A DNA stretch of 41,610 bases, from assembly GCA_002477825.1 (NCBI GenBank), contig DLKT01000025.1, positions 53,003-94,612 of the forward strand, given 5' to 3'. The translations under genes were made by a program, and so were the position numbers. Each line of letters starts with the position of its first letter. Position 1 is the first letter of the stretch. This DNA is from Caryophanales bacterium UBA7581. Its GTDB lineage: Bacteria; Bacillota_I; Bacilli_A; RFN20; CAG-826. Of this stretch, positions 18,388-25,755 are shown piece after piece. Under the pieces are notes generated by a model. It ran no database searches. It was not told the origin of the DNA and was given only the letters and a program-made list of their open reading frames with translations.

Positions 18388-19123
18388 GGTGTAACTCCTT
18401 ATAAATCTTATCAAAATATACGGGGAATTCTTTGGATTTACGCGCTTTTAAAGGGGTCTTTTCTTCTTGAAGATGTAAATCAATGGGGATGGAAGCTTGA
18501 ATGGAAGAAGGACGCGAAGATAAAACAATCACGCGGTCGGCAAAAGAAATCGCCTCACTAATATCGTGAGTAACGATAATGGCCGATTTCTTTTCTTCAT
18601 GAATAATGCGGTATACATCATCTAACACAAGAAGTTTGGTTTGATAATCTAAAGCGGAAAAAGGCTCATCTAAAAGAAGGACTTCCGGTTTTAATACCAA
18701 AGTACGAATTAAAGCCACTCTTTGGCGCATACCACCCGATAATTCTTGGGGATAGTGATGTAAAAACTCACCTAATTGATATTTCTCTAATAAGTCGATA
18801 GCGTATTTTACGTTTTCTTTCGTTTTAGTATGGGTGATTTCTAAACCTAACAAAACGTTATCTTTCACGGTTCTCCAAGAAAAAAGATGGTCGGTTTGAA
18901 ACATATAGCCCATGCGTGCGTTGAGTGTAACATGACCTTCGCTAGGCTCAATTAAGCCGCTCACTAAATTTAAAAGTGTTGATTTCCCACAACCAGAGGG
19001 ACCAATAATCGCGATGATTTCATGTGGCTTTAAAGAAAAACTAACATGAGATAATACATGGGTTTCGCCTTTTTCGGAAAAAAAGGTTTTGGAAACATCC
19101 TTAAACTCTACTAGGTCATCCAT
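18374..19123 (-). CDS. ABC importer ATPase (SsuB/TauB/ThiZ-like)
   Basis: This 249-residue ATPase powers the importer encoded with the next two genes. Walker A GPSGCGKST is near 42-50, the Q-loop is in MGYMFQTDHLFSW, the signature LSGGMRQRVALIR lies near 128-140, Walker B is LLLDEPFSALD, and the switch His is in IIVTHD. ATG 19123 has GGAGG 8 bases upstream. This is the first gene of the operon. No TPP or other riboswitch could be made out in the 127 bases between it and the divergent gene at 19251. Confidence 0.94.
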   Translation of the reverse strand: MDDLVEFKDVSKTFFSEKGETHVLSHVSFSLKPHEIIAIIGPSGCGKSTLLNLVSGLIEPSEGHVTLNARMGYMFQTDHLFSWRTVKDNVLLGLEITHTKTKENVKYAIDLLEKYQLGEFLHHYPQELSGGMRQRVALIRTLVLKPEVLLLDEPFSALDYQTKLLVLDDVYRIIHEEKKSAIIVTHDISEAISFADRVIVLSSRPSSIQASIPIDLHLQEEKTPLKARKSKEFPVYFDKIYKELHHDET

Positions 19124-19221
19124 CTTTTGTCCCTCCTAACAATATTAGTCTATTTTCTAAATCTAATTCCGTGCGATAAGAATGAAAAGAAAAGTAAAGT
19201 TAGGCGAAAGTAAAGGAAATA

Positions 19222-19230
19222 TGCTACACT
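19222..19230 (+). promoter_or_regulatory. Extended -10 promoter of the 19251-21002 gene pair
   Basis: TGCTACACT fits TG-n-TACACT, an extended -10 element, with no convincing -35 box at the expected distance. It lies about 20 bases before the ATG at 19251. The same nonamer occurs at 34350-34358. Confidence 0.5.
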
Positions 19231-19250
19231 AATAACAAGAGGTGGTTAAG

Positions 19251-19874
19251 ATGCATGAAGAATTAGAAAACGCATGTCATCTCTATAGCGATAAAGATGA
19301 AGATGTTTTAAGAGCGTTAAACGCTAAAAAAGATTGGATTTTAAAAACTTTCTATGTGAAAGGAAATATTGATACGTGTTTAGATAATAGAGGAAGAACC
19401 CATTATCCGATGATTGAAGCCTTATTAGATGATGTTTTATTATTTTCCCCCATTGACATTCCTTTTACATTAGAAGAAAAAGAGAAGCGGTTAGCGGTTT
19501 GGAATGAACGCTTTGAAATTTTAGATTTATATGAAGAAGCACCAACGGATGCACCTTTTGTTTTAGAATACGATTTTAATTTACTAGACCGTCAAGCCTA
19601 TAATGCGTTAATGCCCAATTTTTATCATGGTGTAGATATGATCTTTGAAGACCAAAAGAGTGAAGATGTGTTAGATTTATTGAAAGTTCTTTTTCAAAAG
19701 AAAGAAGGCAATAATTTCATTTTACTCGATCAAAGTGCCTTAATTCGTCACGCCTTTTTTGCGCCAATTTTAACTAAAATTATCGCTTATCCGAGTGCAA
19801 GCGATGAACTCAAAGAAGAATTAAAATCGATTGCCAAAGAAAAAGAAATTCGTTACGAAGAAAGGAGCCTATAA
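19251..19874 (+). CDS. Protein of unknown function (207 aa)
   Basis: I do not recognise this soluble, acidic protein. It has no signal peptide or membrane segment and looks predominantly helical. Features visible are an N-terminal acidic helix, the segment CLDNRGRTHYPMIEALLDD near 40-60, and a C-terminal lysine/glutamate-rich helix. ATG 19251 is chosen over the in-frame GTG 9 bases upstream because AGAGGTGG overlaps that GTG and is properly spaced from the ATG. It ends immediately before the next gene, with no intervening base, so the two are almost certainly co-expressed. The pair is divergent from the ABC importer. Confidence 0.8.
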   Translation: MHEELENACHLYSDKDEDVLRALNAKKDWILKTFYVKGNIDTCLDNRGRTHYPMIEALLDDVLLFSPIDIPFTLEEKEKRLAVWNERFEILDLYEEAPTDAPFVLEYDFNLLDRQAYNALMPNFYHGVDMIFEDQKSEDVLDLLKVLFQKKEGNNFILLDQSALIRHAFFAPILTKIIAYPSASDELKEELKSIAKEKEIRYEERSL

Positions 19875-21002
19875 ATGGAAGAGGAAGATTTATATTTAAT
19901 GCGGGAAACCTTTGATTCCGCGGAACGAATTTTACATGTCGATTCTAGACTCAACCATGACTTCCTTTATACATGCTATCAAGAAATCGTTGAGAGTTTA
20001 ATTCATATATTAAACGATCAAAAAGTACCTCTTTTAGGAAAAATTAATCCGATTTCTATTCTTTCTTATTTAATTAATGAACATGTTTATTCGACCTCAG
20101 GGTCTTCTTTAAAAGATGTCGCTAAAATGGAAAATAATGAAGTGTATATAAAACGATTATCTTCCATTGTTTTAGATAAATATTTTACGATTGAACATTT
20201 AAAATATCATGAAGATGCGATGCAAGACCGGTATTTTCCGCCTTTAACTTCCTTATCTTTATATTTAAATTATGTTTTACATTCGCTTACTCAATTTCAA
20301 AAGAATGACCCTGAACAAACGTTGATGATTGATATTTTACATAAAGGTTTTCGGATGTGCGATTGCATTATTCAACTTTTGTTTTCTGGCTTTGAAACCG
20401 AAGCTTTTTCTACCTGGAGAACGCTTCATGAAACCGAATGTATTGCCCGTATTTTATTTCAATATCGAAAACCTGTTATCGATGCGTATTTAAGACATAT
20501 TACCTATGGACTTGCTTTCCGTGACATTTTAGGTAGCAAAGAAGAGCAAGATGAAGTCTTTATAGAAATCAAAGAAAAAATGAAATCCTTAGGTTTAAAG
20601 AGCAAAGATATGAAACGCTTTATTGAATGCGGATGGCTTTATGCCATTCCCGGCATCGAAAATAAAGAAGATTTCCGCTTAAACTTCCGCAATGGAACGG
20701 AAAACATGGCAGGATTAAGCGAATATAATTCGCGGTATGAAATGTCGAGTGAAATCGCACACTCTTCGCCGTTACGCATTTATTCCAACCGTCAATTTTT
20801 CTTCTATTTTTCTATCGTGAATGTTTATGCGTCTTTCTTACGGTTAGAAGAAATCTTTAAAGAAATCTATACTTCTTCCATGCCAGAAAAAGATAGAAAC
20901 GCGTATTTATTATTACGAAATACCTATTTACCGCAGCTTAAGATTATTTTAGAAATTGAAACGCATCGCTTAGATGATTTAAGCCAAAATCATCCAGCAT
21001 AA
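19875..21002 (+). CDS. DUF5677-like protein of unknown function (375 aa)
   Basis: This helical, soluble protein resembles the DUF5677 group by pattern. A central helix carries RTLHETECIARILF near 181-194, where the conserved arginine and glutamates of that family would lie, followed later by SSEIAHSSPL near 289-298, a serine-histidine motif of the same type. The family has no assigned activity that I know of. The N-terminal ~110 residues are unlike anything I recognise. The ATG follows the upstream stop directly, with GGAG 9 bases ahead. A strong terminator follows the gene. Confidence 0.75.
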   Translation: MEEEDLYLMRETFDSAERILHVDSRLNHDFLYTCYQEIVESLIHILNDQKVPLLGKINPISILSYLINEHVYSTSGSSLKDVAKMENNEVYIKRLSSIVLDKYFTIEHLKYHEDAMQDRYFPPLTSLSLYLNYVLHSLTQFQKNDPEQTLMIDILHKGFRMCDCIIQLLFSGFETEAFSTWRTLHETECIARILFQYRKPVIDAYLRHITYGLAFRDILGSKEEQDEVFIEIKEKMKSLGLKSKDMKRFIECGWLYAIPGIENKEDFRLNFRNGTENMAGLSEYNSRYEMSSEIAHSSPLRIYSNRQFFFYFSIVNVYASFLRLEEIFKEIYTSSMPEKDRNAYLLLRNTYLPQLKIILEIETHRLDDLSQNHPA

Positions 21003-21016
21003 AGACAAAAGAAAAA

Positions 21017-21041
21017 CCGACCCTAAAGGTCGGCTTTTTTT
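21017..21041. terminator. Bidirectional terminator between convergent genes
   Basis: CCGACC (21017-21022) and GGTCGG (21028-21033) form a GC-rich 6-bp stem with loop CTAAA. A T-run follows on the plus strand (21035-21041), and on the minus strand five T's follow (complement of 21016..21012). It serves the gene ending at 21002 and probably the minus-strand gene ending at 21040. Confidence 0.85.
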
Positions 21042-22683
21042 ATACATCTTGGAAACAAGAGTCACCGATAAATTCTCTTAATAAGGAGTTACATGGAATG
21101 TATTTATCATCCATATCTACGAAGTATTTCAAGAATTTAATTAAGCGTTCTGCTAAAACGAAGTAAGGCGAATCTTTATCAATGGCTTGAAGAAGTGGAA
21201 GAGCATATTTTTTCATTACGCATAATTCATAAGGTAATAAAGAGTTGAATACGTAATCTGCGCCTTCTTGAGTTGCATAAATCCAAGTAAATTCACCTTT
21301 ACGAACGCTTGGCCACATTTGGAAGGTGGTTTCAGCAGGGGCATTTCTAAATTTCTTATCACGGACTAAACGACGTAATAAACGTAAGTCAGTTAAAGAA
21401 ATTGGGTTATGGGCATCCAAGTTAATTTGCGCTTGTGGAGCAATGTAGATCTTGAATTTTTGATGCTTTGGCACTAAAGAAGTTAACGTATCATTTAAAG
21501 CATGAATGCCTTCAATGATAATCGGTTGATCAGGTTCAAGTTGAAGAAGACGACCATTGATTCTTTTGCCTAAAGTGAAATCAAATTTAGGAAGTTGAAC
21601 TTCTTCGCCGTTAATTAAGTCCACCATGTTTTGGTTGAATAAATCGATGTCGAGAGCGTAAATGCTTTCTAAATCGGGTTCTCCATTTTCATCTTTTGGT
21701 GCTTGGTCTCTTGGTAAATAGTAATCGTCAATGGAAATACGAATTGGACGAATACCACGAGAGAGTAACTCAATTCTTAAGCGGTTAGCGAAAGTGGTTT
21801 TTCCAGAACTAGAAGGACCGGCAATACAAATTAAACGAATATTATCGATATCGGTTTCAATACGAGTACCTAAATCGTTTAACATACTATTGTGACGAGC
21901 TTCACACATATTGATAAAGTCAATGGTGTTACCACTTTCGACATATTGGTTGATACCAGCAATGGAATCAACACTGACGATTTTTGCCCATGTATGGGAA
22001 GCTTTTAAAGTGCGGCCAAACATAGGAGCGTCTTGGAAATCAGGAATTTCACCCTTCGTTTCAGAACGAGGGTATTGAACAATGATACCAGGATGGTAAA
22101 TGCGAATGCGATAGGAAGTTAAATAACCAGAGGATGGCACCATGTGACCATACATATAGTCTAAGAATCCATCACATTCATAAAGGTGAACGGTTTTTTC
22201 AGGACGATATTTTAAAATATCAATCTTGTCATCAAAACCTCTTTCGTGGAAAATTTCTAATGCTTCTTCATTGCTTACAATCTTCCGGTTGAAAGGAAGA
22301 TCAGCAGCAATAATGCGATCCATTTCCTCTTTGATGTTTTTCACCATCATAGGATCGACACGAACCTCTTTATTTAAAATTTCAATAAAAATGGAACGAG
22401 AAATGTTATAACTAAAACGAATTTTAATTTTTGGATAGATGCGGGAAAAAGCCATTGCAATTACATAGCGAAGGGAAGCTTCGTATATACGGATGGCTTG
22501 TTGATCTTTGCATGTTAAAAACTGAATATCTGCGTCGTAATAGACTTCGTAATTGAGTTCACGTAAGCGGTTGTTGACCATGGCACAGATAACGTCTTTT
22601 CTATCACTACCAATGAGTGAGAGTAAAGATACTTTTTTTTCTATGGTATATTCTTTGCCGTCAAATCTGACTTGAAAGCTCAT
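21040..22683 (-). CDS. TGS-domain nucleoside (uridine) kinase-like protein
   Basis: This 547-residue protein joins two parts. Residues ~1-200 resemble the TGS domain and the first part of the threonyl-tRNA synthetase editing region (AMVNNRLREL, then RIYEASLRYVIAMAFSRIYP). From ~283 there is a P-loop kinase of the uridine kinase/phosphoribulokinase family, with Walker A GPSSSGKTT near 289-297, SIDDYYLPR near 317-325 and IIEGIHALN. Such fusions are known in Firmicutes and annotated as nucleoside or uridine kinases; the role of the N-terminal part is unclear. The start is ATG 22683, with GGAGG 7 bases upstream; GTG 22689 lies too close to it. Confidence 0.88.
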   Translation of the reverse strand: MSFQVRFDGKEYTIEKKVSLLSLIGSDRKDVICAMVNNRLRELNYEVYYDADIQFLTCKDQQAIRIYEASLRYVIAMAFSRIYPKIKIRFSYNISRSIFIEILNKEVRVDPMMVKNIKEEMDRIIAADLPFNRKIVSNEEALEIFHERGFDDKIDILKYRPEKTVHLYECDGFLDYMYGHMVPSSGYLTSYRIRIYHPGIIVQYPRSETKGEIPDFQDAPMFGRTLKASHTWAKIVSVDSIAGINQYVESGNTIDFINMCEARHNSMLNDLGTRIETDIDNIRLICIAGPSSSGKTTFANRLRIELLSRGIRPIRISIDDYYLPRDQAPKDENGEPDLESIYALDIDLFNQNMVDLINGEEVQLPKFDFTLGKRINGRLLQLEPDQPIIIEGIHALNDTLTSLVPKHQKFKIYIAPQAQINLDAHNPISLTDLRLLRRLVRDKKFRNAPAETTFQMWPSVRKGEFTWIYATQEGADYVFNSLLPYELCVMKKYALPLLQAIDKDSPYFVLAERLIKFLKYFVDMDDKYIPCNSLLREFIGDSCFQDV

Positions 22684-22738
22684 ATACACACCTCCTTTTT
22701 TCTTTTCATTTACTCACGCGCTAAAGAGCGTCTTTATA

Positions 22739-22767
22739 ATCATACGGCTTTTTAAGGGAAAATGCAA
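22739..22767 (-). promoter_or_regulatory. Promoter of the TGS-kinase gene
   Basis: On the minus strand, TTGCAT (22767..22762) and TATGAT (22744..22739) are separated by exactly 17 bases, about 56 bases before ATG 22683. The leader contains a small ACGC/GCGT inverted repeat. Confidence 0.55.
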
Positions 22768-23018
22768 GCGGTTACATTCAACTTGATTTTCTTACTCGTT
22801 TGTCTAAAAAACAGATAAAATAACAAGCTGTTTCTGGTAAATAAATTAAAAATTTCAAAGTGACTTTAAGAGATATAAAAAATGATTTTTTTCTCTTTTT
22901 TATTTTGCATCATTTAGAAAACAAAAATTGTCGAAATAGTTAGTAATAGAGAGAAAGAGAACCCTAAGACAAAATCGAAAAATGTCGTGCAAAAACTCTA
23001 CAAAAAAAATTAAAAACG
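22768..23018. other. Gene-free divergent intergenic region
   Basis: The space between the TGS-kinase start (22683) and atpI (23064) is about 380 bases. It holds one promoter at each end and very AT-rich sequence between them, including oligo-T and oligo-A tracts. I see no convincing RNA gene, riboswitch or coding region. The only open frame near a purine tract is an 18-codon one at 22762-22818, which I do not accept as a gene. Confidence 0.6.
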
Positions 23019-23050
23019 TGCTATAATTCAAGCCTGATGATAAATCATCA
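23019..23050 (+). promoter_or_regulatory. ATP synthase operon promoter with a 5'-terminal hairpin
   Basis: TGCTATAAT (23019-23027) is a perfect extended -10 element; no good -35 box is visible. Transcription should start near 23033-23036, exactly where TGATGA (23035-23040) and TCATCA (23045-23050) form a 6-bp stem with a TAAA loop. The atpI ribosome binding site AAGGAG begins at the next base, 23051. Confidence 0.65.
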
Positions 23051-23063
23051 AAGGAGAGAATGG

Positions 23064-23459
23064 ATGAAGAAATTTTACCAAGGATTAAACGAAATTCATC
23101 GCTATACATTTTGGATTATTTTCGTAGAACTTATGGCTTTTCTTCTTTCTTCCTTTTGCTTTTTTATTCATCACATGGATATCTCCTTAGGTATCCTATT
23201 AGGCGCCTGCATCAGCGTGTTGAATTTTTTATTGATTATCAAACAAAGTGATGTCTGTATTTCAACATTAAAGCCTAAAGGAAAAGCATTTGGTTTTTAT
23301 ACGCTTCGTTATCTTCTTTATGGAGTCGGGCTTACCATTGCTTTATTACTTCAACATTTTGGCTTTAACATCTTCAATGTTTTTGCGGTTTTAGGCGCAT
23401 ACTTATTACAAAAAATTACCATCATAGTATATGGTTTAAAGAAAGGAGAGGCAGAATGA
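23064..23459 (+). CDS. atpI: ATP synthase assembly-type protein AtpI
   Basis: This 131-residue, four-helix membrane protein occupies the AtpI position at the head of the ATP synthase operon. Sequence conservation in this family is low, so the call relies on length, topology (hydrophobic segments near 12-35, 38-60, 75-95 and 100-122) and position. AtpI helps assemble the c-ring in other bacteria. The start is ATG 23064 after AAGGAGAG; nine upstream in-frame codons lie ahead of that site. The stop overlaps the atpB start as ATGA. Confidence 0.78.
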   Translation: MKKFYQGLNEIHRYTFWIIFVELMAFLLSSFCFFIHHMDISLGILLGACISVLNFLLIIKQSDVCISTLKPKGKAFGFYTLRYLLYGVGLTIALLLQHFGFNIFNVFAVLGAYLLQKITIIVYGLKKGEAE

Positions 23460-24310
23460 AACATTATCGTTTTCTTTTATTGAGTGTTTTATCTCTTTTC
23501 TTATTAACTTCTTGTGATTTAGGCTTACCAGCTTCCACCATTGAAGGTATTCCGGGAGAAATCTATTCCTCCGTTATTATTGTGATCATTGGTCTTATTT
23601 TATTCTTCGTCATTTTTATCAAAGCCAAAAAAGCCGATCCTTTAAAAAGACCAAAAGGCATCTTATTAGTGGCAGAAATGGCAGTAGAAAAGATGGAAGG
23701 CCTAGTAGTAGAAACTATGGGAAGAAGATATCGAAACTTCACCGGTTATATTATGGCCGTATCTTTCTATATCTTTATGTGTTTTACCATTGGTTTAATC
23801 GGTTTACCATCCCCCATGACGCTTTACATCGTACCATTTACGATTGCGTTATGTACCTTTATTTTAATCCATGCGAATAGTGTTCGTTTTACAAAGTGGA
23901 AATATTTCAAACGGTATATTGATCCTTTCCCACTTTTTCTCCCCATCAATTTACTTTCGATGTGGGCCCCATTACTTTCTTTATCCTTCCGTTTATTCGG
24001 TAATGCCGTGGCCGGTTGGGTATTGATGGAAGTTGTTTATACCGCATTAAAAGAGCTATCGAATGCAATCTTTGGGCTACCATTCTTTGTGGCGCCATTT
24101 ATCACGCCAGCCCTTCATGCATATTTCGATATATTCTCTGGCTTTATCCAAACGCTAGTCTTCATCATGGTAAGTATGTTACTTATCGCGCAAGAAGGCC
24201 CAGAAGAGGATGAAACAGAATTAGAAGAAATTCAAAGAGAAAAAGCTAGAGAAGAAAAAATCGCTCAACGCAAAGCGCGTAGAGCAGAACGTAAGAAAAA
24301 AATAGTATAG
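23456..24310 (+). CDS. atpB: ATP synthase F0 subunit a, with a lipoprotein-type signal peptide
   Basis: Subunit a forms the ion half-channels beside the c-ring. The essential arginine is Arg179 in LSFRLFGNAVAGW, and the final helix has HAYFDIFSGFIQTLVF with Gln232 near the position of E. coli aGln252. The protein is 284 residues. Two features are unusual. Residues 1-20 form a textbook lipoprotein signal peptide ending in LLTSC (Cys20), which would leave a lipidated N-terminus outside the membrane, the side expected for the subunit a N-terminus. A charged tail of about 38 residues follows the last helix, rich in Glu, Arg and Lys. The start overlaps the atpI stop by 4 bases, with AAAGGAGAGGC upstream. 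Confidence 0.95.
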   Translation: MKHYRFLLLSVLSLFLLTSCDLGLPASTIEGIPGEIYSSVIIVIIGLILFFVIFIKAKKADPLKRPKGILLVAEMAVEKMEGLVVETMGRRYRNFTGYIMAVSFYIFMCFTIGLIGLPSPMTLYIVPFTIALCTFILIHANSVRFTKWKYFKRYIDPFPLFLPINLLSMWAPLLSLSFRLFGNAVAGWVLMEVVYTALKELSNAIFGLPFFVAPFITPALHAYFDIFSGFIQTLVFIMVSMLLIAQEGPEEDETELEEIQREKAREEKIAQRKARRAERKKKIV

Positions 24311-24327
24311 AAAAGGAGGATATAAAA

Positions 24328-24621
24328 ATGTTACCAGCAAATCTATTCACTATTTTCGCCGACTTAACTGATGCAGCCGCCCAATTCCAAATGAAAGGTA
24401 TCGCCTGTATCGCCGCCGCTATCGCCGTATTAGGTGGTATGGCTTGTGCTATTACCGAAGGTTTAACCGCTGCTAAAGCAGTTGAAGGTGTAGCAAGAAA
24501 TCCAGAAGCAAGTGGTAAAATTCGTTCCACTTTAATTATTGGTTGTGCTTTAACAGAAACCACTGGTATTTACGCCTTCGTTATTGCCTTATTAGTATTA
24601 TTCTTAGTTGCAGTGAAGTAA
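24328..24621 (+). CDS. atpE: ATP synthase F0 subunit c with a two-carboxylate ion site
   Basis: This 97-residue two-helix proteolipid builds the rotor ring. Its polar loop is ARNPEASGK (57-65). The ion-binding Glu77 is followed by Thr78 and, four residues on, Tyr82 (ETTGIY). Helix 1 has Glu44 exactly 33 residues before it, at the position of Gln32 in the Ilyobacter Na+ ring and of Glu32 in the Fusobacterium two-carboxylate Na+ ring. The usual GxGxG packing stretch of helix 1 is replaced by GGMACAITEG. An N-terminal extension of about 15 residues precedes helix 1. AAAAGGAGG ahead of the ATG is the strongest ribosome binding site in the operon, fitting the multi-copy subunit. Confidence 0.97.
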   Translation: MLPANLFTIFADLTDAAAQFQMKGIACIAAAIAVLGGMACAITEGLTAAKAVEGVARNPEASGKIRSTLIIGCALTETTGIYAFVIALLVLFLVAVK

Positions 24622-24637
24622 TTGGAGGTCTTTTGTT

Positions 24638-25201
24638 ATGTCAAACACGATACATATTTTTATGGAATTCGTGACTTTATTTGACTTGGAATTAGATCCT
24701 CAAGATTTTATTAATAAGCTTTTTCCTAATGGTTGGGTACCCGTTGTCGTGCAATTAAGTGCTTTTATCGTACTTGCAATTGCCGCTACATTCTTTCTAT
24801 ATAAACCCGTGAAAAAACTTTTAAAAGAACGCGGAGATTATGTAGAAAGTCATATCCATAACGCAGAAGCGTTAGACCAAGAAGCCCAAGAGAAACTTTC
24901 TATTGCCAATCAAGAAATCGTAGAGAAGAAAAAAGAAGCCTACCAAATCTTGATCGACGCTAGAAAAGAGGGCGAAGAAGAAAAAGCAAGAATTCTTTCT
25001 AATGCTGAAAATGAAGCCAACAAAGTTCGTGAACAAGCGGAAGTCGATATTGAATTAAGCCGTCAAAAAGCGATTGATGACGTGCATAATGAAATGGTCA
25101 ACGTCGCTTTAGAAGCTTCTAAAGCCTTATTAGGTAGAGAAGTGAATAAAGAAGATCAAGAACGCTTGATTGCGCAATTTATAAAGGATGTGGATCGATA
25201 A
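24638..25201 (+). CDS. atpF: ATP synthase F0 subunit b
   Basis: This 187-residue peripheral-stalk subunit has one membrane segment near 33-55, followed by YKPVKKLLKERGDYVE and a long charged coiled coil (about 65-165). The N-terminus before the helix is longer than usual at about 30 residues. ATG 24638 follows GGAGG. The stop codon shares a base with the atpH start (TAATG). Confidence 0.95.
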   Translation: MSNTIHIFMEFVTLFDLELDPQDFINKLFPNGWVPVVVQLSAFIVLAIAATFFLYKPVKKLLKERGDYVESHIHNAEALDQEAQEKLSIANQEIVEKKKEAYQILIDARKEGEEEKARILSNAENEANKVREQAEVDIELSRQKAIDDVHNEMVNVALEASKALLGREVNKEDQERLIAQFIKDVDR

Positions 25202-25755
25202 TGGATAGTATTCAAAATCGATATGCCTTAGCGCTTTTTAGCCTAGCAAAAGAAGAAAATCTTGTGGAAGATTACCAAGAAAAGATAAAAGTTGTGAGAC
25301 AAATTATCGAGAAAAATCCGGATTATGTGCGGATTCTTTCGTCATACTTTTTATCCTTTGAAGAAAAACATGCTTTGTTAGATCAAGCATTTTCTTCTTT
25401 AGATAGTCCACATATCATTTCCTTTTTAAAGGTCATTGTGGATCATCATCGATCAAAAGAATTATTATCTATTTGTAAAGAATTTCATTCCTTATGCAAT
25501 GCATATTTAGGAATTGAAGAAGGCATTGTTTATTCAGTCATTCCTTTAAATGAAGAACAAATGCAAAAAATAACCGAGAAGATATCGACAAGAATGAATT
25601 GTAAAGTCGACCTCAAAAACGTCTTAGATGCTCAATTACTTGGTGGTATTAAAGTCGTTGTTCATGATCACATTTTCGATGGATCTTTATTATTCAAAGT
25701 CGATGAACTCAAAAAACAATTATTAGGAAAGGTAGGCGGCAAAAATGGAAATTAA
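25201..25755 (+). CDS. atpH: ATP synthase F1 subunit delta
   Basis: This 184-residue protein joins the b stalk to the alpha/beta crown. The family pattern is visible as an N-terminal helical domain (IQNRYALALFSLAKEE) and the C-terminal LLGGIKVVVHDHIFDGSL near 142-159, which corresponds to the conserved G-G-x-x-h-x-h-x-D-x-x-h-D-x-S motif. It overlaps atpF by one base and atpA by 11 bases. Confidence 0.95.
   Translation: MDSIQNRYALALFSLAKEENLVEDYQEKIKVVRQIIEKNPDYVRILSSYFLSFEEKHALLDQAFSSLDSPHIISFLKVIVDHHRSKELLSICKEFHSLCNAYLGIEEGIVYSVIPLNEEQMQKITEKISTRMNCKVDLKNVLDAQLLGGIKVVVHDHIFDGSLLFKVDELKKQLLGKVGGKNGN

Noticed and set aside
19124..19250. TPP riboswitch upstream of the NMT1-type ABC importer
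   Set aside because: The region is too short and lacks the conserved CUGAGA-type and ACCUGA-type motifs on the minus strand, so thiamine regulation cannot be claimed.
22762..22818. An 18-codon frame (small hydrophobic peptide) in the intergenic region before atpI
   Set aside because: The purine tract AAGGG is too close to the ATG, the frame overlaps the -35 box of the opposite promoter, and nothing else supports translation.
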